Assembly (NCBI GenBank): GCA_947179155.2 | Contig: OX359287.1 | Span: 1-64,000, forward strand | Reading direction: 5' to 3' | Origin: Hedera helix | Taxonomy: Eukaryota; Streptophyta; Magnoliopsida; Apiales; Araliaceae | Length of the DNA stretch: 64,000 nucleotides | In this document: positions 35,969-48,000 of the stretch, piece by piece | Position numbering within the stretch: position 1 is the stretch's first letter | Layout: every line of letters starts with the position of its first letter | The notes under the pieces: model-generated | The model's database searches: none | Seen by the model: only the letters and a program-made list of their open reading frames with translations | What the model was told of the DNA's origin: nothing | Position numbers and translations under genes: made by a program

Positions 35969-37064
35969 TATTTTTTAGAAGATAGACCAAATAGGAGAGT
36001 ATCCTAGCCCCCCAGTGATGGGCACGAAAAGTAAGCGCCCCTCCAATGTCAAACTACCACTACACCCTTCGTCAGCCTTTCTCATCACGCCATTTTTTAT
36101 TAAATGTAGTCGTCCTCGTTTTACGCACCACTTGTTACCATTATCAGTGAAAACGTCGTCCATTTGTTGGCCAGTCCTCTTGATACCATAACCTTTTCAC
36201 TTCTCAACTCGACATACTACCTCTACAACAGGAAACCCCGGCTGAAGCTTTTCTCAACATCTCTGACTAGTTTTTTTTGACTCACGAATTTGGCTCAAAA
36301 ACCCGATTCTCCACCTTTCTTCAGTAGTCCCATTGATAGCCCCATCACAGAGGATCCGAAAACCCCTGTTCTTACCGAGGCTGAAAAAGAGGAGGAATCC
36401 ATCCGCATCCAATACGGCTCTACTAAGGCCTACGACCACGCCAATACGGAGTCGACCATCAAGGAAACAGACTTAGAAGCAATCTGGAACGAATTCCAAA
36501 TCCCCTTCAATATGAACTTAGGGCCCCTAAAGAATGCGATAAAATGTATCATCGAGTGGATATGAAATACACGACCATTCACATCCAAGCTTTACGATAC
36601 GGGCTTCGCTTTCCCCTACAAGATTTTATCATCTCCTTCTTCACACTTATCGGTATAGCCTTATCTCAACTTCTTCCCAATTCCTACATCCATATCGTCT
36701 GTTTCATCGCCTTCTGTCAGGAGGTCAGTATTAAACCCTCCATTGACTTCTTCTTTTTTATGTATACTCTGAACAAGGCCCACATCCCCGGGTTTCGCTA
36801 TCTGAGTAAAATCTCCGGACGCCGAAGCTTAACACAACCCTCTTCCACTAATAAAGGGTGGCACTTGAAGTGGTTCTACATCTACAGTACGGAGGTTGAC
36901 CAACTGCAGAGTTGGAATGAGCCCCAAAAGCTTAACCTGGGGTACGAACGGATGAAGGCTGACCGACAGAGGGAGTTCCATGCCTTCATGAGGAAACTAC
37001 CGTCGGCGCCATGAGATATAAGCGTCCTATCCGACAAGGACTGGTTGTTTCGACATGGATGTAA

Positions 37065-37473
37065 GGGGGTGTTTGATAAAAATTGAATGAGCTGAATCTG
37101 AATCTGAATCTGAACCTGAATGAGCTGAATCTGAATTTAAATGAAAAAAATTGTTTGATAATTGATATATCTGAAAGATCTGAATGACATATTTTTAATA
37201 TTTTACCCTTCTGAAAAAATTCAAAGTTGTTGTAAATTTATTTAATATTACATAATATAATTTTTTTTATTTTTTTTATTTTTATTTTTTATTTTTATTT
37301 TTTTTTCTCCATTCAGCCACCATTCAGCCACAAAATCTGACCTTAACCATTCAGCCGCGCTATCTGACCGATTCAGACCGATTCAGCCATTAAGTGCCAA
37401 ACAAACGCACTTAATGATTCAGCCACTTACCGATTCAGTCCACTTACCCATTCAGCCACAATCAAACACCCCC
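37065..37473. mobile_element. Tourist-like (PIF/Harbinger) MITE in a splice donor
   Basis: 409 bp with terminal inverted repeats GGGGGTGTTTGAT / ATCAAACACCCCC and a TAA target duplication on both sides (37062-37064, 37474-37476). The interior has repeats of GAATCTGAATCT and, near the other end, ATTCAGCC/GATTCAG. The target TAA belongs to a GTAAGT splice donor of the surrounding ORF. Confidence 0.88.
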
Positions 37474-39129
37474 TAAGTCTCTTTATTTGAGTACAAGTTT
37501 TGTTGTGTTTGTATTTATAACCCAAAACACCTCATCTTAGTATTTCTTGTTTCCTCCCTAGTAGTGATGACCAAACCTGAAGGTCGGGTCTACTTTCCTC
37601 CCCCTCCAAGTCCCCCCTGTTTATCGAAGAATTCAACGTGGAAGGGCCACAACACCGTAACACTGAACCCCCAATTTCAGTCCAACTGATCCAAACAGTC
37701 CATGCCCCCCGAGTCGAGCGTACCAGCCCCCATAACTAAACTTCCGATCCTCCTCAGAAGGCTTACCGCATGAAGAAACACACCAAGAAATCCACTCAAA
37801 CCGCTCTAGTTGTCCGAACCCCCCAAATAAGGGACACGCCTGAGTCTGCCTCCGGCACAACAGAGGCACATCAACAACCGGCCCCCGAGGGCACTCCGGT
37901 AACAAAGAGAGATGTGTCCCAGCTGAATGAGGTCGACAAGCTACATATTGCCATGCAAAAATGCTGGAGGCTCGTGAAGAGTCAAAGTTCATCACCGACA
38001 TTGTCCTCCCTATCGCGAGCTGGGAGAACCTCAACAGGAATGGCCGAACCTCAACCAACTTCGCTCCCCAATACATAAACAATCCAATCTCTTTCCCCCA
38101 GTTTTCCACCTGAAACTACCGCCCAAGCAGACCCACAACCTTCCAGTCTGAGGCTCAACCCGTTCTTTGACCCTGAGTTTCAACACCTTTTTTCTGAAGT
38201 CTCCTTCTGGTCGACCCACGACAATGCCGAGCTTCCCATGCAGTACTTTGAAGCCTTCAACTTTCCAAAGGACGATGCGAGACTGGACAAACTCTCCACA
38301 CAGGATCAACTCCTTGGCTCAATGGCACAGCAGGGTCGGGTAAGAGTCTTCCTTACATTTGGTTCTTCATTTGGTTAGCTTTTGATTTGTCGTAGGCTAA
38401 CTTTGTGTTCTTTATGCCGTTTTTGGTCTTGTATGGCAGACTCTTGCGTCGAGAGGGTTCAGGACCGGGCTCCTATCAAAAGGCCAAGGAGTTGGAAACT
38501 AAATACGCACAAGCAAAGCGAGAGATACACAACCTCGGCAACCAAGTGACCGAGGTGGCACAGAAGCACCGCGAGGTAGCTCGGAAAAGCCATGAGCAAG
38601 GCCTGGAGATAAAGAGGCTTCGAGCAGAGAATGAGAAGCTCACCCAAGCTAATCAGCAACTGGTGGAAGCTACAATTGCACAGGCCAAATGTTCGGAGGA
38701 AGCCCACCAACTAAGGATTCGATGCCAACTCCTTGAAGAGAGGGACAACGAACATGCTTCGAACATTCAACAAATGAGCGAGGCACACGCCATTATCCAG
38801 ATCTCTCTTCAGCAGAGTGTAGAAGAGAACTGGGTGCTTTGCTAAAAGATCTTACAACAAGCTGAGCATCTAAAGCAAAATGAAGACTTTCGCCAGCAAA
38901 TCTTAAAAGCTCAGCGTCAAATAGAAACCCCGGAGATGACAATTTGATTGGACCAGGCTGCACACTCCTCCGCAGAAGAACAACATCAAACAGAGGTAAC
39001 CCGATATGCTCAACGAAACGAACAGCTCCTCGGCCAGCTTAAGAGTCTGAATAATCTGCACTTCCAACTCAAAGAGGTCAACCAGAAAGGTCACGCCGAG
39101 CATGCCGAACTTCAGAAATATGCCAATAC

Positions 39130-42100
39130 TGTAATGTCCAAATTTTTTTGAATCTCATTATAAATAAATATTTTATGAACGAATTTAAATCTTGGTGTGA
39201 CTAAATAGTAAATTATGATATGACGAGGATTAAATTTAAAGGAAGTCCAACTAGTTGGTTAAATTAAATTAATGGACTAATCTAATATTATTAATATCAA
39301 GAAATTTATAAGATTTTGAGATAATTAAAATAATTCAATTAAATTTGAATATACCAAGTCTAATTAGATTAAGTAAATTAATTAATAAAATTATTAGTTA
39401 ATGTTATTGGATATTTTAAATTGACCCAAATAAATTGTGTGGCAACCCAACCTAATCTAAATTGCCATTTAACTAACCAATTGGGCCATCAATTGAAACA
39501 AATTAAAAACTAGCCCAACCTTAGTACCGAATCCAACAGCCCAAGTAAAAGCAATGCTCAATCCGGTAGAATATTAGGACTGACAACATTTTGGGACAAC
39601 AACAGGGAGAACACAGCGCATGCTCTGGTTGTGCACAACTTAAGGACTGCAGCTGCCGAGAAAAGGAGGAACAAGGTAGACGTAGGGGGGCTGTAGAGCC
39701 AACTTCCTCAGAATTTGTCAATGTCTGAGGGAGTATAAGCAGCGCATCCATTCCTTCTCCTTCCCGTCCATTTGGTTGAGAGAGAGACCGAGATCAAGGA
39801 GAGAGAAATCGAGAGCAAGGGGAGCGGAACCGAGAGCTACGTTCGAGCAACAAGAGTAATACATAGAGAGAAACGTTTGGATCAAGCATTGAAGGCACGA
39901 AAAATCGCCATTTGTAGTTGAGCTTCCGGTCCAAGAGGAGAGAACCGCAACAAGGGTAACCCAACGTTTCTGTTATTCATGTGTATTATTTAAGATAGCT
40001 TGCTACGTTTCAGATGGGTAATTATTAAATAGTTGCTGTAAATTAGTTGCTGTGTTGGTTGTGCTACGTTGTTGCTGTATTTTTCTTTGGATTATTTTCG
40101 GTGTTGGGTCATTCTTGGTCGGTCGTGTGTTAGTGATTGTAGTTGCTACGACTGGGGGGTTATGTTGGTAGGTCTTGTGAGTAATAAAACCCATTTGGGT
40201 GGTTTGAATGTAGTAGATGTCTATCATATCTGTGTAAACATTTCTTGCCCACCATCTGTTTGGTTCAATGCGTTAGAGTAGCTACATATTGCTGTTAGTG
40301 GGTGGGTTGTTGCGTGCGTCTAGGTGGTGTATAGTGTGCGTGTGTGGCTGTGTTTGTATGCTACAGCTGCTGGTTGTTATCGGCTGGGCAGCCTCTCACA
40401 ACTTCTTTGAAATTAATAAACTGCTGTATATTTTTATGAACAGGCAAGCAAGCAACATGGCAGTTTAATGAATTGTTGAGCTTAATTAAGTTGTGGGTCA
40501 AATTATAGATGTTAAGGAAACTACATAGAATTCAAGTAGTATAGCTAATTAAACTCCCAATATTTATAAAGCAACTTTTTGATAAGTTTAGCCCTCCCTT
40601 TTATCCTACACTTTCAACAAACGTATGTTTAGCTCCAAATGGAGGCTCATATAACTTTTGACACACTCAGTGTCTTGCTTCTCCTGATAAACCAGTATGT
40701 AATAGCTTCTGGTATTGTTCTTAAATTTCTTTTACAATCAGTTACGAGGAATTAAATCTTATCCATTACAGATAATTTCAATTGAACTTGATCGGCTTCT
40801 TCATCTGAATTAAAATCCTCCTCTGTTTATTATTGTACCTTTATGTTGCAATGATGTGATGATGGGGTATTTATTCATATGTGTAGGAGCATTTGATAGC
40901 TGGTCATATGTCACATTCTCTTTTCCCATTATCTCTTTATTTGTGAATTTATAGTATTCAGGAGTATTGCTTTATGACCCAAGATTATAAGACTTCTTTC
41001 TAAATAATAAACATAGGAATTTAATTAAATAATTTTAATATTTACTTAATGGTTAAAGGATAATAGATTTACTACTTATTATTTAGTTAATATTAAATAA
41101 TAAGTGAAGTGAATTAATGAATTATTATTAAACAATAATAATTAAGAATGACAAGTTAATTGTTTATTAATTGGGTATTAAATAAATAATAAATGAAGAT
41201 GATAGATTAATTAATTATTATTTAATTAATAATGATTAAGGGATAATAAAGAATTACTTATTATTTAATAGGGGTTAAATAATAAAATAAAGTTAATTAA
41301 TTAATTAAGTAATTAATTATTTAATGGATATTAAATAAAGATAGTAAATTTATTATTTAGTGGTCATTAAATAATAAATAAGAATAAATAAGTAATTAAT
41401 TATTGTTCAATATTAAATAATAATTAAAGAGAAATGAAGTTAATAGAATAATTACTTATTATTTAATTGACATTAAATAATGAGTAATGAAGTTAATAGA
41501 ATAATTACTTATTATTTAATTGACATTAAATAATGAGTAAAGATAACTAATTAGTTATTATTTAACTAATATTGAATAATAATTAAAGAAGGATTAAATA
41601 AACTAATTATTTATTATTTAATTAGGATTAAATAATAGATAAAGATAATTAATCATTATTTAATTAATATTAAATGATGATTCAGAGAGAGATAAAGATA
41701 ATTAATTAATTATTATTTAACTAACATTAAATAATAATTAATGAGGGATTAAAGTGAATAAAGCAACTATTTGTTAGTTAATTGGGATTAAATGATAAGT
41801 AAAAGTAATTAATCATTATTCAACATTAAATAATGACTAAAGAGTAATAAAGGTAATTAATTAATTATTATTTAATGAAATAATAATTAAAGAAAGATAA
41901 GATAAAATAATGTAATTACCTATTATTTAACTTATAATAGGTAAGGATAATTAATTAATTGTTATTTAATTAGTAATTAATTATTATTTAATTAATAATG
42001 ATAGTTGACGATTAAATTATTAATTGACTTATAATAATAGTTAGTGATTAAATTATTACTAAATAATTAATAATAATAGTAATGGATTAAAATATTATTA

Positions 42101-43255
42101 AATGATTAATAATATTAGTCGATAATTAAATTATTATTAAAGGATTAATAATAATGATTAAGGATTAAAATATTATTAAAAGGGTTAATAATATCAGAAA
42201 GAGATTTTAAATATTATTAAGGGAATTAATAATATTGGTAACAAATTATGATGTTATTAATTAACATCAGTAGGTGATTTAAATATTAGAAGAATAATAA
42301 TATTGGCACATAATTAATATATGTGGGATGTGATTTGTTTAGCTAATTTGTTAGTAAACATTATGCTATGCGTTTAAATGATATTTGACTTAGGTTATTT
42401 ACGCAAAGCGATTATGTGTTGTTCTAATTGTTAGGCCAACATTTTAAATGTTAGGTCTTCAAGAGGAATTTAAATTAAGCAAAGTAGACGTAATTCGCGC
42501 ATCAGGCAAGTTCCTTAACCTCACTCATATTATTATTGAGCAAGTTACCCTGACTTACTTTGATATTACAAATTATTTCACAATCAATATTACTGTTATT
42601 CGCACGTGGTACAATTGAATTCATATTCCATTCTTAAATTTTGAATTATTTGAAGTTCTTACATTCATGAACTAATTAAAAGGGAAGTCTAAGCCATTTG
42701 TTCGGCTAGATATATCTGTAATTTATTTTTAAAAGCTATCCAAACCATGGTGGTACAGATTCTTAAACTGAGAAAACAACCCATAAATGGGGAGCAACCT
42801 AAGTATCAAATAAACGATACATACAAAATAAATGTTATGCATACACATAGAGTACGAGAGGTTGATCCCTTCAAGTACAGTTCTGGACATGTAACCTAAA
42901 AGGGTCAATCAAGAGACTGATTCCTCAACAGACGTTCATGGTCTTTTGGACCACTTAGCATTTCAATGATCAATTATTATTCATTGTTCGAGCATTGATC
43001 ATATTGTTCAGATATTATTTTCCTGAGTTCATTGAATCATTCAATTATTATTCAATCATGACATAACTCAAATTATTCATATAAAACTTACTGAGGAAGC
43101 TAGTGGCTCACCCTTGCTATGTCATAAAATTTTATTGCAGCTAAAATTGAATGTTCAGATAAAGATAAAGGCAAGGGGAAGATAAACTCGTAGACGTGCT
43201 GGGGTACTAAATGTCTACCGTTATGTTTTGTTTAAGTTTGATAATATTTCAATCA
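39130..43255 (+). mobile_element. Left half of a 6.5-kb insertion: LTR, plus orientation, lacking its 3' end
   Basis: It starts TGTAATGTCC. A promoter-like GGGAGTATAAGC (39730-39741) precedes a GAGAGAGACCGAGA leader. It shares segments with the LTR at 47576: AAAGGAGGAACAAGG near 39661 against AGAAGGAACAAG near 48593, and the ACTCCTCAGA phrase. Later come AGGCAAGTTCCTTAACCTCA (42504-42523) and ACTTACTGAGGAAGCTAGTGGCTCAC (43086-43111), which normally lie near the 3' end of these LTRs, but no GTCACA terminus follows. Confidence 0.65.
40990..42300. repeat. AT-only minisatellite in the plus-oriented LTR
   Basis: About 1.3 kb made almost entirely of degenerate units such as ATTATTTAATTAATATTAAATAATAATTAA. 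Each is self-complementary, so each unit can form a hairpin. At its inner end (42060-42240), AAATATTATTAAATGATTAA matches the reverse complement of the array at 43270-43920. Confidence 0.85.
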
Positions 43256-43269
43256 CATAAAACCTATAT

Positions 43270-43920
43270 TAATGATTTAATATAGATCACACACTTATCT
43301 AATATTATTAACAATTTAATAATATTTATTAACCTTGTAAAATTATTAATCATTTAATAATATTTTATTAAACACCTAATATTATTAATCCTTTAATAAT
43401 ATTTTATTAGTCTTCTAATATTATTAATCATTTAATAATATTTTATTTATTAGCTAATATTATTACCCATATAATAATATTTTATCAATTATCTAATATT
43501 ATTAATCATTTAATAATATTTTAATAATTATTTAATATTATTAACTATTTAATAATATTTTATTAATTATCTAATATTATTAATTATTTAATAATATTTT
43601 AATCATTATCTAATATTATTAATTATTTAATAATATTTACATCTTTTTCTAATATTATTATTCTTTTAATAATATTTTATTAATATTCTAATATTATTAA
43701 CTATTTAATAATATTTTAGTTATATTCTAATATTATTATTCATTTAATGATATTTTATCTATTTACCAATATTATTACTCATTTGATAATATTTTATTGA
43801 CTTCATAATATTATTATACATTTAATAATATTTTAATAATTTTCTAATATTATTATGTTAATAATAATATTTATTAATTTAATTTATATTATTAAACCTT
43901 TAATAATATTTATCCTTTTT
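43270..43920. repeat. Hairpin minisatellite, unit about 40 bp
   Basis: About 16 units, each with TAATATTATTAA and TTAATAATATTTTA arms around a 3-5 base loop, separated by short variable linkers (TTAATTATC, TATATTC, CATTATC and so on). The arms are kept while loop and linker vary. Confidence 0.92.
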
Positions 43921-44064
43921 TACTTATTAAATCAGCTATCTATAATTTAAAAAATACTCTTATTGAGTTCAGAAATAATAAAATAATTTTTGAAACATTT
44001 TTCATTTTCTGACTTGGACCGACCCGACTTGACCTAGCAAAAATCAAAAAATCGGACCAATGCC

Positions 44065-44175
44065 GCCGGTGCTTAGAATGAACCGAGTTCAGGATTGCTG
44101 GTGCTAGAAACAGAATGCCTGAGCGCTGTTGGCGCTCAGTTTTGAACTGATACAGCGCCGTCGGCGCTCGGGTAT
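44065..44175 (-). repeat. GC-rich hairpins in the minus-oriented LTR
   Basis: GAGCGCTGTTGGCGCTC (about 44124-44140) and GCGCCGTCGGCGC (about 44155-44167) are perfect short hairpins in AT-rich surroundings. The position in the LTR is comparable with 5371-5535. Confidence 0.75.
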
Positions 44176-45189
44176 TCCGACCAAAATTTAAAAAATTTCA
44201 ACTTTGAGTTATTTTGATTAAAACTTGTATAAAATGAAATCTACACATTCAAATGACACAAACTCAGTGTTGATGTGTTCCTAACTTCTTGTTTTACAAC
44301 ATTTCATGGTTCGATCACATTTTTGAAATTGTTTTGACACAAATTTAAATATTGAACCACTTAGGGTTTAAAAATGACTTACTTTACGGTAAAAGTCATA
44401 ACTTCTTTGTTTTTCCATATTTTTGAAAGGTTTAAGTTGGGTTTTCTTTAAAACTCATATATGTAACTTTTTGGCCCTAGAAATCCATTTTCCAACTTGT
44501 ACATTTCAAACTATAACATTAAATACCATATACTCAACTAGGTTTTACCGATAAAATTTAATATGAACATTTCTTTCATTTTTTATGCATACCACACGTA
44601 CCAAAATATGATTTAAACATATCAAATCATGAATCTATCTATATAACATAGTTTAAGACTTCTAGACCATCAAAACAACTTTTAATTGGTTAAAAATATA
44701 TTTTAACCGTTCAAATCACATATAGACTATAAAAATGAAATAAGGAGAAGATATAACACTTTTAAACCTTATGGACTTGTGTACTCTTCTTTTTCTCCTT
44801 TCAAAGAAAGCTATGAAGCTATTTGACATCCACCAAGCTTCTCCTCTAGCTATTTCCTTAAAGAACTTTTACTTACTAGTGTATCTTCTCTTGGAAGCTC
44901 TCACTTTTCTCTCTAGAAAATGCTATCAAATGACTAAGCAAACACAACTAAGGTGTAAAACACTCTATATATAGAGTCTCCTTAATCACCATCAACTTTC
45001 CTTAAGAGTTAATTAGGATTACTATTTGACTGATGGACAACTTGAATGACTAGGTGAATGACATGAATTGGTGAGCAACTATGATTTAGTGTACAAAAGA
45101 AGCAACCAAGCAAACAAGTCACCCCCAAGTGGGGCCCCTCAATGTGTCGGCCATTTGGCCTTTCTAGGCCAAATTTTGCTTTATTTTTA

Positions 45190-45222
45190 TAGTTTAACTA
45201 TATATATATATATATATATAAA
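45190..45222. repeat. (TA)n microsatellite
   Basis: About 11 TA units (45199-45221) inside the minus-oriented LTR. Confidence 0.9.
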
Positions 45223-45962
45223 TGTTGACCAATAATTTAACTTCTTATTGGGTTCTACTTTGGACTTAGGAATTAAATAAGTTGGGCTCATTCATTTAAT
45301 TTGTCTGGGCTCAATTTATTTATTACATTGGGATAACATTAAATAACCTATGTTACATTTAATTAAATCAAACATTGAGCTAGTTTAATTAATTAGATGG
45401 ACTAAGATTTAATTCATTACATGGACTACTAGGTAAATTAATTTGACCTAGTTTAATATATCATTTGGACTTATAACATAATCCAATTAGACTTGTTTTA
45501 ATTAATTATACACCTTGCTTTATTACTTTAAATAAATACACACATACACAAGTATATTCATTTAATTATTTGATGCACAATTAATTAGTACGAAAATTTT
45601 AATTTATTGATAATTATTTAATAAATATAATTACAATGTCTAATATAAGTCGTGGTCATTACAAAAACTACAAGTTAAAGTCAGGGTCACTGAAAAGAAA
45701 CTCAGTGCAGTGGTTAAAATAATCAAAGAGCTGACTGAAGAAGTCTAAAAATTTCGAAATGATGTTACCAAAAAGGGAGAGAAAAGTCAAGCCCAACAAT
45801 CATCGGTTGCTCATCTTTTTTCATTTGTTATCCCTTTTGCTCGATCTTCTACTCAGATTGGATTGTCGAGTGGAGTATCTTATACTTGTAAGAAAAGTCC
45901 CCACAATCAATGACTTGATGTACATAAACAGAAATTTTCAAGGGGTTCATATTGCAGGAGAA

Positions 45963-46330
45963 AACAACTAGATATTCTTCTTATAGGGTTATAAAAACGT
46001 TTGAAAAAATGAGGTAGAGAGAAGAGGAAGGCATGAGGGAGTAAATGAGAATAGCTACTCAAGAAAGAAGAGATCCTCATCCATATCACCGCTCGTTAAG
46101 TGCTAAAAAACCAAGCAGAAGATAAATCTTTACAATTTTTGTTATTGTTATAATAAACAGTAATAATCATTATAACAATTCTTTTGTAGATAAATATTCA
46201 TACATCAATAAATTCATACTTTCTGATAGAAAATACAACTTCTAACTATATCTAAGAACATATTTAAATTATGTATTGTTTGCATTATAGTTATTGATGA
46301 TTGTTAAGAATTACCTATTTTTTTCATTAT
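45963..46330. other. Unassigned AT-rich spacer
   Basis: No domain recognised. The right part probably belongs to the 3' untranslated end of the copia relic that follows. Confidence 0.4.
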
Positions 46331-46992
46331 CAAATAGGGGGAGATTGTTAGTACATTTATATTTGAACCCTTGCTTTTGGATTTAACGATGATATTATGA
46401 CAAAGAGATTAATGTATATTTATAAAAAAGAAAAACGAGTAATATTATAAAGTCCTTAAAAGGGATAATCATTGTACAATGACTTAAAAAAATTAATTTA
46501 TCATTTTGTAAAATCCTTATAGAGTCATTCAATGTACAAGGACTTAAGGATTAAACTTGTTAGGTTGATCCAAATAGTAGAGTAAGAACTTATAAGAGAT
46601 TGAGAGTCTGAGTTCCTAAGGTTGAAGACTTAGTTCATTACGATCGCAGAATGAATTAAACAAGTTTGACAGAGTCGTCAAGTTGAGTGTGTAGATATCA
46701 AAATCGGGGAATGACTGAAAAAAATTCCAAAAGAAACATAGAGTGAGGACAAATGAATAGAAAGAAAAATTACAAAGAAACATAGAGTGAGGACAGAGCT
46801 ATAAAGAATAGTATAGTGATGCTGAGCTACGAAGAAACACAAAGTGATGAAGGATTAAAATAAGTATATAATGAACTTATTTGTGGATTGACTTTATGAA
46901 CCTAGACATTTAGTATCGTAAAGTGCAACCCCTGACATGTCAGTAGCCGTTCTGACAAGAAGATTCTCCAACACACATTTAACTTGAATATT
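46331..46992 (+). mobile_element. SIRE-like copia polypurine tract and LTR relic
   Basis: CAAATAGGGGGAGAT (46331-46345) is a classic copia polypurine tract, followed by an LTR start TGTTAGTACATTTATA. The sequence to about 46992 is LTR-like and includes the reiterated phrase AAAGAAACATAGAGTGAGGACA (46732 and 46776). No LTR end or partner was found, so it is a truncated copy. Confidence 0.65.
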
Positions 46993-47575
46993 GTAATGAC
47001 CCAGAAATTCGTAAGACTGATGAGTATGGTCTTAGGTAAATTGTGGATATTCATAAGCCTGATGAGTATGGTCTTAGGTAATTGATGTGATTTAAGGCTA
47101 CGCTAATCCTTGGATGAGGATGTAGTGGATAGTCGATTTGAGAGAGGATTCGAGCAAAATTTGAGGTTAAGACATAAAGCTAACATTGGTAAAGTGATGG
47201 CCGATCACTGGAAAGGAATTGGTGTCCTATCACGGAGGGACTAGGACAGTGTTTATAAAACAATAAGTAAAACAATGCCTATGTTAAAATAATCGATAAG
47301 ATTGATCGGCGAAACAAATGTTGTAAGGATGTAATGCTAATTCCAAGGATGGAATCATTTGTAAGGATTAAGTTAAAAACTTAATATGAGGAAAATAATT
47401 GTTAGGAGTTTAAAACCTAGAATTGGTTGAAGGGGTATATGATAAGGTATACACTAAGTTATGTATCTATATAGTATATAGGTGCAGAAAACATGATGTG
47501 GAAGAATTATCCTCATATTTTTGAGTTACCTTATATTGAAATTTCGGGGACGAAATTATTATAAGAGGGGAAGAA
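46993..47575 (+). mobile_element. Gypsy 3' non-coding end and polypurine tract
   Basis: It opens with TGTAATGACCCAG, itself like an LTR start, and has a short direct repeat GATGAGTATGGTCTTAGGTAA (47020 and 47063). It ends in AATTTCGGGGACGAAATT plus the purine tract AGAGGGGAAGAA (47564-47575) directly before an LTR. No protein frame survives. Confidence 0.65.
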
Positions 47576-48000
47576 TGTAGCGACCCGAAATATTTTAATA
47601 TAGAGAAATGGAATTATTGGCTGTAATTGTAAATTTCTAGAGGATTAAATTAAATCATTATATGATGGCTTGGTTTATTTAATTATGTGTTGAAGTAATT
47701 AAAGGAATTTAAGGAAGGTTCAATTAATGGGTTAATTAAATTAATGGACCAACCTAGGTTGTATAGTATCAAAGTTTGATAGGATAAATGAGCTATGTGA
47801 TTATTTAATTAAATAGCTAGCAAGTTAAGCTGGATGTGTAAATTAATTAATGTGATTATTAATTAATGAGATTTCGTAAACATTAATAATGTTATATTTA
47901 TTTTCATTTGGAAAGTTATTGATAGTGGGATATTAATATTTTATATTTCCACTAGGAATTTAATTTGGGCAACCCAAAGCTTAGTTGCAATATAAGTAAC

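Larger units (their letters stand above)
43256..45663 (-). mobile_element. Right half of the insertion: LTR, minus orientation, lacking its 3' end
   Basis: Read on the minus strand it starts TGTAATGACC at 45663, has CTCTATATATAGAGTG (44979-44964) as a promoter, a GC-rich hairpin block (44175-44065) and the AT minisatellite, then stops at about 43256. Together with 39130 it forms an insertion with TGTAATG...CATTACA ends and a near-match 5-bp target duplication (AATAC left, AAAAC right). Confidence 0.65.
36290..45962 (+). pseudogene. Tat-element antisense ORF: gypsy-type transposon domain and coiled coil, interrupted
   Basis: Exon 1 (36290-37060) carries the plant 'putative gypsy type transposon' domain (LRYGLRFPLQDFIISFF, LLPNSYIHIV, NKGWHLKWFYI), with a frameshift near 36530 and a TGA at 37012-37014. 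Intron 1 is 37061-37561 (donor GTAAGT split by a MITE, acceptor CTCCCTAG). Exon 2 is 37562-38339, proline-rich (YFPPPPSPP), joining in frame as RHG|LVMTKPEG. Intron 2 is 38340-38439 (GTAAGA to GGCAG). Exon 3 starts at 38440 and is a long coiled coil (KREIHNLGNQ, IKRLRAENEKLTQ, QLLEERDNEH). It is broken at 39129 by a 6.5-kb insertion and resumes from 45665 (KLQVKVRVTEKKL, to about 45860). It lies opposite to, and beside the polypurine side of, the Tat LTR. That is where Tat-lineage elements are known to carry an extra antisense ORF; function unknown. Confidence 0.75.

Noticed and set aside
36544..37014. Independent host gene with membrane segments (hydrophobic LIGIALSQLL, FFFFMYTLNKA)
   Set aside because: The hydrophobic blocks are part of the plant gypsy-type transposon domain fold. 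The frame continues a disrupted retroelement ORF.
43270..43920. CRISPR-like regular array
   Set aside because: Plant nuclear chromosome. Units are continuous palindromes with short drifting linkers and no unique spacers; it is a minisatellite.
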